NCBI RefSeq assembly: GCF_021341665.1
Contig: NZ_JAJTTH010000017.1
Location: forward strand, 1-60,354
DNA: 60,354 nucleotides
Reading direction: 5' to 3'
Source of the DNA: Pseudomonas sp. Au-Pse12
GTDB taxonomy: Bacteria; Pseudomonadota; Gammaproteobacteria; Pseudomonadales; Pseudomonadaceae
How positions within the stretch are numbered: position 1 is the first letter of the stretch; every line of letters starts with the position of its first letter. Shown in pieces: positions 46,031-53,313 of this stretch. The translations under genes and the position numbers were made by a program. The notes under the pieces were generated by a model, which worked only from the letters and a program-made list of their open reading frames with translations, was not told the DNA's origin and ran no database searches.

Positions 46031-47953
46031 TCAAACGCGGAAGTGGCTGACCATCATCTGCAACTGGCCGCCCAGGCGGGCCAGCTCGACGCTGGAGGCG
46101 GCGGTTTCATCGCTGGCGGCGGCGGTCTGTTCGGACACGTCGCGCACGTTGATGATGCTGCGGCTGATCTCTTCGGCCACGGCGCTCTGCTGTTCGGCGG
46201 CGGCGGCGATCTGCTGGTTCATCGACTGGATGTTGGACACGGTGCGGGTGATGCTTTCCAGCGAGGCGCCGGCCTTGCGGGTCAGCTCGACGCTGCTGTC
46301 GGTCAGGCTGCGGCTGTTGTTCATCACGGTGGCCACTTGCTGGGTGCCGTTCTGCAGGCCGGCCACCAGTTCCTCGATCTCTTCGGTGGACTTCTGGGTG
46401 CGCTGGGCCAGGGCTCGTACTTCGTCGGCGACCACGGCAAAGCCACGCCCGGCTTCACCGGCACGGGCGGCTTCGATGGCGGCGTTCAGCGCCAGCAGGT
46501 TGGTCTGTTCGGCCACGGCCTTGATCACGTCCATGACGCTGCCGATCTTGTCGCTTTCCTGTTGCAGCACGGTCATGGCGTCGGTGGAGCGCACCACTTC
46601 GCTGGCCAGGCGCTCGATCTGCTCGATGGCCTGGGCCACCACCTTGTCGCCCTGGCGGGCTTCGCCGTCGGCGGCGGCCGCGGCCTGGGAGGCTTCTTCG
46701 GCGTTGCGCGCAACTTCCTGCACGGTGGCGGTCATCTCGTGCATGGCGGTGGCCACCTGGTCGGTCTCGACCTTCTGGCTGTTGACCCCGGCGCTGGTTT
46801 CCTCGGTCACGGCCGACAGTTCTTCGGCGGCGCTGGCGATCTGGGTCACGCCGTCGCGGATGCCGCCGATCAGCTCGCGCAGGGTCACGCCCATGCGGGC
46901 GATGCCCTGTTGCAGCACGCCCAGCTCGTCGCGGCGGGTGACGCGCAGGTCCTGGGTCAGGTCGCCGGAAGCGATGCGTTCCACCGCCACCAGGGTTTCC
47001 TGCAGCGGGCGGGTGATCTGCCGGGTGATGATGATGGCCGCCAGTACGCCCACCAGCAGTGCCAGCAGGGTGCTGGTCAGTTGCAGGCTGCGGGCCTGGG
47101 CGCTTTCAATATCGCGGCGATCGAGCTGGATCTGGTACAGGGCGTCGCTGCGGTTGACGATGTCGGCACCCTGGTCGGTCATTTCCTTGCGCGCCTGCAC
47201 GGCGTCGGCGTAGGCCAGCTTGAATGCCTGCAGCGAGCTGCGGTAGCCGTTCAGGGCCGTATCCAGCTGTTGCAGGGCAGCACCTTGGGTGCTGCTGAAA
47301 TGGCTCTTGAGCTGACCCATTTCGGCAATCGACGCGTTGAGCTCGTTGAAGGCTTTCTGTTCGGTGTCCGGGTTGCTGGTGGTGGTGACGTAGCCGCGCA
47401 CTTCATAGCGGGCCAGCTGGAAGGCTTCCTTGGCCTGGGTGATGGCCTGGAACTGCTCGAAACGCTGGTCGCTCAGAGGGAGTTGCTTGACCCAGGCGTT
47501 GATCCCGTTGATCAGGTCGTTGGCGCGTTCGGCGTTCTGGTTCATCGCCAGGCGTGCAGCATCGCCAGTACGGTAGGCATTGCGCATCTTGTTCAGCGAG
47601 TCCTGGTAGGCGCTGATGGTCGCGCCCAGGCCTTGCAGGAGCTGGATGTTGTCCGGGCTCTGGAACGAGGCCAGGAGCTTTTTCTGCTGGGCGCTGAAAT
47701 CGTCCAGGGTGTTCTGCACGCCCTGGGCGGCGGTTTCGTCGCCGTTGGCCAGCATGTATTGCAGGCGGGTGACCCGCAGCTTGGTCAGGCCGCTGTTGAG
47801 CTGGGTGATGTCGCTCATCCAGTTGCTGCGGTCGATCAGGCTGCCCAGGCTGGTCCAGCCGGTCAGTGCCAGGACGGTGGTGAGGGCCAGGACCAGGCCG
47901 AAACCCAGGCCCAGCTTAAGGTTGACGCTGATGTTGGCAAACCAACTACTCAT
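46031..47953 (-). CDS. Methyl-accepting chemotaxis protein with HBM-type sensor
   Basis: This 640-residue chemoreceptor has an N-terminal helix (residues 11-32) and an all-helical periplasmic region of about 245 residues that fits the helical bimodular (HBM) class. A second helix (about 281-302), a HAMP domain and a long signalling domain follow. The hairpin-tip signature is EQTNLLALNAAIEAARAGEAGRGFAVVADEVR split over about residues 482-513. HBM receptors such as McpS bind organic acids. GGAGGAATTCA precedes the ATG. It is a single gene with no che neighbours. Confidence 0.9.
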   Translation of the reverse strand: MSSWFANISVNLKLGLGFGLVLALTTVLALTGWTSLGSLIDRSNWMSDITQLNSGLTKLRVTRLQYMLANGDETAAQGVQNTLDDFSAQQKKLLASFQSPDNIQLLQGLGATISAYQDSLNKMRNAYRTGDAARLAMNQNAERANDLINGINAWVKQLPLSDQRFEQFQAITQAKEAFQLARYEVRGYVTTTSNPDTEQKAFNELNASIAEMGQLKSHFSSTQGAALQQLDTALNGYRSSLQAFKLAYADAVQARKEMTDQGADIVNRSDALYQIQLDRRDIESAQARSLQLTSTLLALLVGVLAAIIITRQITRPLQETLVAVERIASGDLTQDLRVTRRDELGVLQQGIARMGVTLRELIGGIRDGVTQIASAAEELSAVTEETSAGVNSQKVETDQVATAMHEMTATVQEVARNAEEASQAAAAADGEARQGDKVVAQAIEQIERLASEVVRSTDAMTVLQQESDKIGSVMDVIKAVAEQTNLLALNAAIEAARAGEAGRGFAVVADEVRALAQRTQKSTEEIEELVAGLQNGTQQVATVMNNSRSLTDSSVELTRKAGASLESITRTVSNIQSMNQQIAAAAEQQSAVAEEISRSIINVRDVSEQTAAASDETAASSVELARLGGQLQMMVSHFRV

Positions 47954-48312
47954 TGAATTCCTCCAGGAACGTAGCTCTTCTTGATCTTGAGTTGGCTGGA
48001 AGATTGTTGTTGTTGGTGACCAGCAAGGTATTTTCTAGGGGGTGTATCGGCGGGATGTGCCATAGCTGAAACGATTTCGTCGGTATTGCGCCAGGACAAT
48101 GTTTCAGGATTTAGCGGCTATTTTGCGGGATCAGCCGCCGGTCCGTTGAGCTTTTTTTCACATTCATTTCACCCGCGCCCCACGCTTGCCGCCCTAGAGT
48201 CCGCTGGGTCGATACCCACGGTAGGCGGCTGCGCTCGATTGTCATCAGCAGGCTGTAGCCTTGCCGCGAGCGGCTCAACACATCGAATCATTCTCAGAGG
48301 GGCGGCTGGACA
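47954..48312. other. Gene-free intergenic stretch
   Basis: I see nothing I can name in these 359 bases apart from the ribosome site of the chemoreceptor at one end and the leader of the phosphatase gene at the other. A frame at 48086-48361 has no ribosome site and overlaps the next gene. Confidence 0.5.
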
Positions 48313-48990
48313 GTGGCCACAAGACTTGCTTTTCCGCTGGTCAAACGCTCATTCGCGATGAGCCGCCTGATGCGCTACAAGAACCGCCTGGTGTTGCTGC
48401 TGGCGGCCTTTCTGCTGATTCCCCTTGGCCTGCTGCTGTTGCAGCCGACGGCGGTGCCCGACCTGGCTCACGGCAATGTGGCCGGGATCAAGGCGGTGAC
48501 CAGCAGCTGGGCCAAGGGCGACATGATTGTCCTGGTACGGCACGTGGAGCGTTGCGACCGTTCCAGCGCCCTGTGCCTGGGGCCGGCCGATGGCATTACC
48601 GATCGTGCCCGCGAGGTGGCGGTGGCCATCGGCGCGCGGTTCGAGCAGTTGGGCCTTGCGCACACCGACATCTACAACAGCCCCATGACCCGCACCGCGC
48701 AGACCGCCGGCTACATGTTCAGCAAGGTCAGCAGTGGCGATGGCTGGCTGTACAACTGCAAGGGCAGCATGCTGCGCGACGTGCTGGCGCATAAGGTGGC
48801 CGGCCGCAACCTGGTGTTGGTGACCCACAGCGAATGCATGGACGAACTGGAGCAGGAGCTGAAGCTGGCGACCCCGACCCTGGGGTACGGCGCCTCCCTG
48901 TTCGTTTCCACCGATACCCTCAATGGCGCGCCGAAGATGCTCGGCATGATCGAGGCCAGCGACTGGCGCTCGGTGAATCTCAAGCCCTGA
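48313..48990 (+). CDS. Membrane-anchored histidine phosphatase, LPS-phosphatase-like (Ais/PmrG type)
   Basis: This is a histidine-phosphatase-superfamily protein with the catalytic motif VLVRHVERCD, a second motif region SPMTRTAQTA and the distal histidine in LVTHSEC. An N-terminal helix (RLVLLLAAFLLIPLGLLLL) anchors or exports it. Relatives such as Ais/PmrG remove phosphate from LPS core heptose. The GTG at 48313 has AGAGGGG 10 bases upstream and gives 225 residues; an ATG at 48358 would give 210 but has no ribosome site. Confidence 0.8.
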   Translation: MATRLAFPLVKRSFAMSRLMRYKNRLVLLLAAFLLIPLGLLLLQPTAVPDLAHGNVAGIKAVTSSWAKGDMIVLVRHVERCDRSSALCLGPADGITDRAREVAVAIGARFEQLGLAHTDIYNSPMTRTAQTAGYMFSKVSSGDGWLYNCKGSMLRDVLAHKVAGRNLVLVTHSECMDELEQELKLATPTLGYGASLFVSTDTLNGAPKMLGMIEASDWRSVNLKP

Positions 48991-49053
48991 GGGCAGGCGG
49001 CCGCAGGGGGGGGCCGGCCCTCATGGGCCATCGGGTCGGTCATCTGCCGCCGC

Positions 49054-49632
49054 TCAAGGCGCGAGCACGTCCGGGTCGGCAGGCGCACTGCCGGCGGGGG
49101 CTGCCGGGGCCGGGCCTTCATTGATGCGTTGCGGGCTGATCAGGTTGGTGAACTCTTCGATCAGGCGCTGGATCGCTTCCGGCGGCTGGCAGTCGCGAAA
49201 CTCCATGCTGATCTGGACTTCGTCCGGGTCGCGTTCCTGGCCATCACGCTTGCCGCTGCCGAAGGTGACGAAAAACTTCTCGCTTTGCAGCTCGCCATTC
49301 TCCAGGTCGTGGCTGGCCTTCTGCAGCTCGGTGGCCTGCATGCGCACCGACAGGTCGACGGTCATCTTGTGCAGGGCCAGGCCCTTGGGCGAGACCAGGG
49401 CAATCAGCGGCACATTGATGATGTGGTCATCGTTGAGCGCCACCTCGACCATCTTGGCCTTCATCGGCGTACCCAGGTCGTTGACGTTGTAGTCGAAGAA
49501 CTGGTCGAACAACTTGATGTACTGCTGGGCGATCAGGTTGTGAGTGGCCGCGGCGGCCTGGTGCATGCCTCGGGTGATATGGCTCAGGTCGCTGGCCGAC
49601 ATGGGCTCCTTGCTGCGGGAAAAAAACGCCAT
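49054..49632 (-). CDS. DUF2589-family protein, second copy
   Basis: This 192-residue protein of unknown function resembles DUF2589. It has an N-terminal helix (HQAAAATHNLIAQQYIKLFDQF), a beta segment with NVPLIALVSPKGLALHKMTVDLSV, and the C-terminal motif QPPEAIQRLIEEFTNLI that parallels its neighbour. The tail is Ala-Pro rich. No signal peptide is present. AAGGAG lies 9 bases before the ATG in a context (ACAAGGAGC to CCATGG) shared with the upstream copy. It is the third gene of the mor-DUF2589-DUF2589 unit. Confidence 0.75.
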   Translation of the reverse strand: MAFFSRSKEPMSASDLSHITRGMHQAAAATHNLIAQQYIKLFDQFFDYNVNDLGTPMKAKMVEVALNDDHIINVPLIALVSPKGLALHKMTVDLSVRMQATELQKASHDLENGELQSEKFFVTFGSGKRDGQERDPDEVQISMEFRDCQPPEAIQRLIEEFTNLISPQRINEGPAPAAPAGSAPADPDVLAP

Positions 49633-49707
49633 GGATCACGCTCCTTGTTCGGTGAGGGAGGTGCCCCGCCTTGGCGGCGGGGCTGTTGCAGGGGGGACTG
49701 ATCAACG

Positions 49708-50379
49708 TTACGGCGGAGTGCCGGCGTTGCCCTTCGTGCCAGTAGCTGCGCTGCTCGGGTTGGGCAAGGCGTTATCCCGTGACAGCTTGTCGGTATCTTT
49801 GCTGGCGCTTGCTCCCGGCAACATGATCGGTTTGGTGGCCGCGTCGGTGAGGAAGTCGATGACGCGCATCAGGGCTTCCGGTGGGTCCTGGCGGACGATC
49901 TTGGTGTTGATGGCGTAGCGCGCGCGGGTGTCGGTCTTGCGGGTCTGGGTGGATTTGTGGCTCGCCGCGCCCTTGACCGTGACACTGAACGGGCCCCAGC
50001 CCATCTTCGCCTCGAAGCTGCCGGAAGCGTCGGTAGAACTGGTGTCCTCGGCCATCTGGCTGATGGTCAGCTCGAACTCGATGGAGCCTTCCTCGATGGT
50101 GATGTTGGGGTGACTGATGGCCGCCAGCAGCGGAATGCGCATCGACTTCTTCACCGTGCCCTTGTAGACGCCCTGTTCATCCACCAGGGTTTCGTCGTAG
50201 TCGAACTGCACCGATACCGCCTGGCCGTCCTTGATGCACACACCCATCAGGAAGTCCGCATAGGCTTTGCTCGCGGCGACTTGCGCCTGAATCATCGCCA
50301 TCAACGGACCGGTGATCATCTTGTCCAGGGGCAGTGCGGCAATCACGCCGCCGATCAAGCCCTTATCAATATCTGCCAT
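49708..50379 (-). CDS. DUF2589-family protein, first copy
   Basis: This 223-residue protein has the DUF2589 pattern. An amphipathic start (AALPLDKMITGPLMAMIQAQ, residues 14-33) is followed by a strand-rich core (MRIPLLAAISHPNITIEEGSIEFELTI over residues 80-106) and the motif VRQDPPEALMRVIDFL. The tail is low-complexity Ser/Thr/Asn. The family has no known function. Two divergent copies side by side suggest a hetero-oligomer. No signal peptide or membrane helix is seen. A good AAGGAG precedes the ATG. Confidence 0.78.
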   Translation of the reverse strand: MADIDKGLIGGVIAALPLDKMITGPLMAMIQAQVAASKAYADFLMGVCIKDGQAVSVQFDYDETLVDEQGVYKGTVKKSMRIPLLAAISHPNITIEEGSIEFELTISQMAEDTSSTDASGSFEAKMGWGPFSVTVKGAASHKSTQTRKTDTRARYAINTKIVRQDPPEALMRVIDFLTDAATKPIMLPGASASKDTDKLSRDNALPNPSSAATGTKGNAGTPP

Positions 50380-50462
50380 GGTCTAGCTCCTTGTTTTTTC
50401 GTTGCGCGAAATGCGCATCTGCACCTTAAGAAAACCGTGACGGCCGATTCAGCGGGAATCGA

Positions 50463-50846
50463 TTACCGGTGAGTGTTGGCTTCCAGGCGACGGATATTGC
50501 CGATCTGCCGCAGGCTCAGGCCGTATTTGTCCGCCAGCACGCTGCGGGAGATGCCGCCCAGGCTCTCCAGCTGGATGTGCTGGTTGCGGATCTGCCGGCA
50601 GAAGTGGTCGGCCTTGGGGATTTCCAGGGCCAGGCCGGCGAAGCGTTCGATCAGGGCGTTGAGGGCGTCGGGGGGCAGGATCAGGGCCAGCGAGGTGCGT
50701 TCGGCGTGCTTGGGAATGTACTTGGGGCGGCCGCCGTATTCTCGGGTCAGGCGGTAGGCGTTCTCCAGGCCGATGCAGTCGATGAGGGCCTGGAGCGAGT
50801 GGGGTAGCTGGCGAACATCAATGAGACTGAGGTCTTTCACGTCCAT
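50463..50846 (-). CDS. Mor-family transcription activator (Mu middle-operon type)
   Basis: This 127-residue protein matches the Mor activator family of Mu-like phages. It has an N-terminal dimerisation region (LPHSLQALIDCIGLENAYRLTREYGGRPKYIP over residues 14-45) and a C-terminal helix-turn-helix (ISRSVLADKYGLSLRQIGNI, 99-118). No other Mu genes are nearby, so it is a domesticated regulator. It heads the unit with two DUF2589 genes (83-base gap). Its Shine-Dalgarno, AAGGAGGT, is perfect but predicted to be buried in a hairpin. Confidence 0.8.
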   Translation of the reverse strand: MDVKDLSLIDVRQLPHSLQALIDCIGLENAYRLTREYGGRPKYIPKHAERTSLALILPPDALNALIERFAGLALEIPKADHFCRQIRNQHIQLESLGGISRSVLADKYGLSLRQIGNIRRLEANTHR

Positions 50847-50848
50847 TT

Positions 50849-50899
50849 GGTACCTCCTTGGAATTATGGATAACGCTGGTTCGATCCTAAGGAGGTGCC
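50849..50899 (-). promoter_or_regulatory. Leader hairpin hiding the mor Shine-Dalgarno
   Basis: In the mor mRNA the upstream arm GGCACCTCCTTAGGA pairs with TCCAAGGAGGTACC: 2 + 8 + 3 base pairs with one mismatch and one bulge, and a 22-base loop. The 8-bp core pairs the whole Shine-Dalgarno AAGGAGGT. The upstream arm contains CACCTCCTTA, identical to the 3' tail of 16S rRNA. This should block translation initiation unless opened. Confidence 0.6.
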
Positions 50900-50915
50900 T
50901 CGTCCGTTGTTCAGT

Positions 50916-50940
50916 GGGAAATTTCCCCCCTATTAAGGGG
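50916..50940. promoter_or_regulatory. Twin palindromes between mor and the muramidase gene
   Basis: GGGAAATTTCCC (50916-50927) is a perfect 12-bp palindrome. CCCCTATTAAGGGG (50927-50940) is a near-palindrome that abuts it. They sit midway between the divergent genes and could be a shared operator, for example for the Mor protein. Confidence 0.45.
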
Positions 50941-51014
50941 AACTATTACATCCTGATGTTGTATCGGTCGCGGGTGGTGCACTGGATTTTCTTCAACTGG
51001 ATGAGGAAATATCC

Positions 51015-51572
51015 ATGTCTCGTTATGCGATTGATTTCAGTTTTATCGCCGCCCTCGAAGGCGGCGCCATGACTCGCGGTTACGTGCCGGACGCGGCCAA
51101 CAGCAAGAGTGGGGTCACGGTGGGCACCGGGTTCGACCTGGGGCAGCGCGGGGTCCAGGATCTGCAGGCGCTCAACCTGCCGGCGGATCTGCTGCGGCGG
51201 TTGACGCCGTACCTGGGGCTGACGGGGCTGAAGGCCAAGCAGTTTCTCACTGACCAGCCGCTGAGCATCAGCAGCGCCGAGGCCGAGCTGATCGACGAGG
51301 CGTACAAGGCGCCCTTTGTCGATCGCCTGGCTGCGGCCTACACCCAGGCCAGCGGGGTGGATTTCGCCCAGCTGCCGGCGCCGATGCAGACTGTGATCGC
51401 TTCGGTGGCCTTTCAGTACGGCAACCTGGCCAGCCGCACGCCGAAGTTCTGGGCCCAGGTGGTGGCCCGCGACTGGAAGAGTGCCCAGGCCAACCTGCGC
51501 AACTTTGGTGACAGCTACGGCACCCGCCGGCGCAAGGAGGCCGATCTGCTGGGCTCGCAGCTAACCGTGTAA
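51015..51572 (+). CDS. Pesticin-like muramidase (T4-lysozyme fold)
   Basis: This 185-residue protein resembles the pesticin C-terminal muramidase domain. A candidate catalytic Glu15 sits in FIAALEGG, and T35/D41 in GVTVGTGFDLGQ match the Thr-Asp part of the active site. FQYGNLASRTPKFW and GTRRRKEADLL are further family-like segments. There is no signal peptide, so export would need lysis, a phage-type route or another system. No immunity or holin gene is recognisable. AGGAA lies just before the ATG. It is divergent from mor. Confidence 0.75.
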   Translation: MSRYAIDFSFIAALEGGAMTRGYVPDAANSKSGVTVGTGFDLGQRGVQDLQALNLPADLLRRLTPYLGLTGLKAKQFLTDQPLSISSAEAELIDEAYKAPFVDRLAAAYTQASGVDFAQLPAPMQTVIASVAFQYGNLASRTPKFWAQVVARDWKSAQANLRNFGDSYGTRRRKEADLLGSQLTV

Positions 51573-51614
51573 GCGCTTGCCGCCCAGGCTCAAGGCCTGG
51601 GCGGCTCGCCGGTT

Positions 51615-52073
51615 TCAAGGGCAGGGGTAGGTGTGCAGCAGGCTCGCATTGCCCATGTGGCTGGTGTCATCGGGCTGCGTATTGTTGGGCAGCGAACGCC
51701 AGTCCACCAACAGGCACATGGCCTTGAGGGAAATGCCCTTGGCCTGGCCGATGGGGTTGGAAAACTCGTAGCGGTACAGCGCCTGGGTGGTGTTTTGCGC
51801 GGACACGCTGCTGGCATTGGTCAGGGTGCTGCGTGCCATGTCCGGCAGTTTGTCCTGGGAGACGGTAAAGCGCGGCTGCTCGCCCTGGGGATTCAACACG
51901 CCCTGGTCCCTGGAGCGTTTCCACAGTTGCTGCCACTGGCTGTTGCCGGCGACGGTGCTCAGGGTGGCGGCGTAGGCCTTGAGGGTAGTGGGCGGCACAT
52001 GGGTGGTTTCCAGGGCGTGGGCGGCGCTGGCCAGCAGGCTCAGGCCGATGATCAGTGAACGCAGAATCAACAT
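51615..52073 (-). CDS. Secreted hypothetical protein
   Basis: I do not recognise this protein. From the ATG at 52073 it is 152 residues, with a clear signal peptide (ILRSLIIGLSLLASAAHA). The mature part has KAYAATLSTVAGNSQWQQLWKRS, YRYEFSNPIGQAKGISLKAMCLLVDW and a Cys-containing end (TYPCP). Two cysteines could pair in the periplasm. It could be a periplasmic guard for the adjacent muramidase or an accessory factor, but nothing in the sequence proves this. It follows the M91-like gene by 87 bases on the same strand. Confidence 0.65.
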   Translation of the reverse strand: MLILRSLIIGLSLLASAAHALETTHVPPTTLKAYAATLSTVAGNSQWQQLWKRSRDQGVLNPQGEQPRFTVSQDKLPDMARSTLTNASSVSAQNTTQALYRYEFSNPIGQAKGISLKAMCLLVDWRSLPNNTQPDDTSHMGNASLLHTYPCP

Positions 52074-52160
52074 GGGATTAACTCCTTTTCCAGGCCGCAA
52101 CGGCCCGACACGAATACGGGGAAGTCTCCCCGGCGACAGGCTGTCGCCGGGGAGCAAGGC

Positions 52161-52709
52161 TTAGCGGGCGTCGAGGTAATCCCAGCGCAGGCCTTCCTTG
52201 TTGTTTTTCGCGGTCAGTTCCTTGGCCACGGTGTTCTCGATGGCATTGACGTTGATGTTTTCCACTTCAAGGATGTTTTTGTCCGCCAGTTGCTTGCGGA
52301 ACTCGGCCTTGTTGGTGAGGAACTGGCAGGCGTGCCCCAGTTCATGCATCAGCACCAGGGCCGGGGACAGGCGCTCGACTCGGTCGCTGCTGAACAGCGC
52401 GAGGAATTTCTGGAAATTGCTCAGGCCCGGCTGTTTGTATTTTTTCTCGATGGCGTACACCTGGGACTTGAGGTTCCACACCACGCGCCCGGCGGAAGTG
52501 GTGGAGGTGGTGGCGGGAGGAATCCAGCGGTCGGTCTTGTCCGCTGCCGACGAGTTGGTGACTTCCACGATCAGCTCTTCCTTGACGGCGATCAGTTCGT
52601 CGAGCAGGAAATTGGCCAGGTCGGATTGGCGCAGATAGCGGCAGGCATCGTCGAAGCGCTTCTGGGCGACGGCCTGGTCCAGGGTCGTGGTGGTAACAGT
52701 GATGGTCAT
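52161..52709 (-). CDS. M91-like zinc metalloprotease (HELGH)
   Basis: This 182-residue protein has the zinc motif MHELGHACQF (HELGH at 122-126) and a downstream IENTVAKEL segment followed by LRWDYLDAR. Together these follow the pattern of M91 (NleD-like) peptidases with a distal acidic ligand. There is no signal peptide. M91 members include type III effectors and polymorphic-toxin tips, so a toxin or effector role is possible. AAAGGAG lies 7 bases before the ATG at 52709; an upstream ATG at 52739 is less likely. Confidence 0.72.
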   Translation of the reverse strand: MTITVTTTTLDQAVAQKRFDDACRYLRQSDLANFLLDELIAVKEELIVEVTNSSAADKTDRWIPPATTSTTSAGRVVWNLKSQVYAIEKKYKQPGLSNFQKFLALFSSDRVERLSPALVLMHELGHACQFLTNKAEFRKQLADKNILEVENINVNAIENTVAKELTAKNNKEGLRWDYLDAR

Positions 52710-52790
52710 GACTGACTCCTTTGAGGAAATGCCCGTCAATGGGCAGGAGTCATGGTTTCAAGGGCGGTGAGCGGGTATCAGCGGGAAAGG

Positions 52791-52829
52791 GTTCAAGGGG
52801 TAGCGTTCAAGGGGTGGAGCTCAAGGGAT
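52791..52829. repeat. Short degenerate tandem repeat
   Basis: GTTCAAGGGGTAGC, GTTCAAGGGGTGGAG and CTCAAGGGATGG follow one another with a 14-15 base period in the gap upstream of the M91-like gene. The meaning is unclear. Confidence 0.6.
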
Positions 52830-52922
52830 GGCGAGGCGACGGGGATGGGCATTTCAATTTCCCACGAGTAAAGTGCCGCGCCCGGGAAATGAATCCCGGA
52901 CGCTTTTCCATGGAGTTACGTC

Positions 52923-53258
52923 GTGAAGCACATCAGCAAAGTCGTTGCCTCTGCCTGCCTCGGTCTGGTTCTTGCGGGCTGCACCGGCACCCCGATGAAA
53001 ACCCAGCAGTTGGACAGCAGCCAGTACACCGTGATCGGTCACAGCGAAGCGACCGCCACCGGCATCATGTTGTTCGGGGTCATCCCGATCCAGCAGAACA
53101 GCCGTTTCGTCCGCGCGCAGACTGCGGCGATCAAGGCCAAGGGCGGCGACGCTCTGATCAACACCCAGGTCCAGGAAAACTGGTTCTGGGCTTGGGTCCT
53201 GAGCGGCTACACCACCAAGGTCTCCGGTGATGTGGTCAAGCTGAAGAACCCTCAGTAA
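52923..53258 (+). CDS. Small TRL-like lipoprotein
   Basis: This 111-residue lipoprotein has the signal KHISKVVASACLGLVLAGC (lipobox LAGC). A short domain follows with GIMLFGVIPIQQNSRFVRA and GDALINTQVQENWFWAWVLSGYTTKVSGDV, which resembles the TRL (tRNA-associated locus) protein family. GTG at 52923 is the start, with GGAG about 7 bases upstream. It stands alone and is closed by a terminator. The function is unknown. Confidence 0.78.
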   Translation: MKHISKVVASACLGLVLAGCTGTPMKTQQLDSSQYTVIGHSEATATGIMLFGVIPIQQNSRFVRAQTAAIKAKGGDALINTQVQENWFWAWVLSGYTTKVSGDVVKLKNPQ

Positions 53259-53276
53259 GCCTCGCCTGGATAGACA

Positions 53277-53305
53277 AACGGCACCTGATTCAGGTGCCGT
53301 TTTCG
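53277..53305 (+). terminator. Rho-independent terminator after the lipoprotein gene
   Basis: AACGGCACCTG and CAGGTGCCGTT form an 11-bp perfect stem with a 3-base loop and a short T-run. Confidence 0.85.
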
Positions 53306-53313
53306 TTGGTGGG

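Noticed and set aside
48086..48361. Frame upstream of the histidine phosphatase gene
   Set aside because: No ribosome site, product without features, and it overlaps the better supported GTG start.
50773..51072. Plus-strand frame across the mor/muramidase intergenic region
   Set aside because: It has no suitable start with a ribosome site. The TAAGGAGGTG on this strand is better explained as the hairpin arm of the mor leader.
49054..52709. Remnant Mu-like prophage
   Set aside because: Only the Mor-type regulator is phage-like; no transposase, head, tail, portal or attachment repeats are visible.
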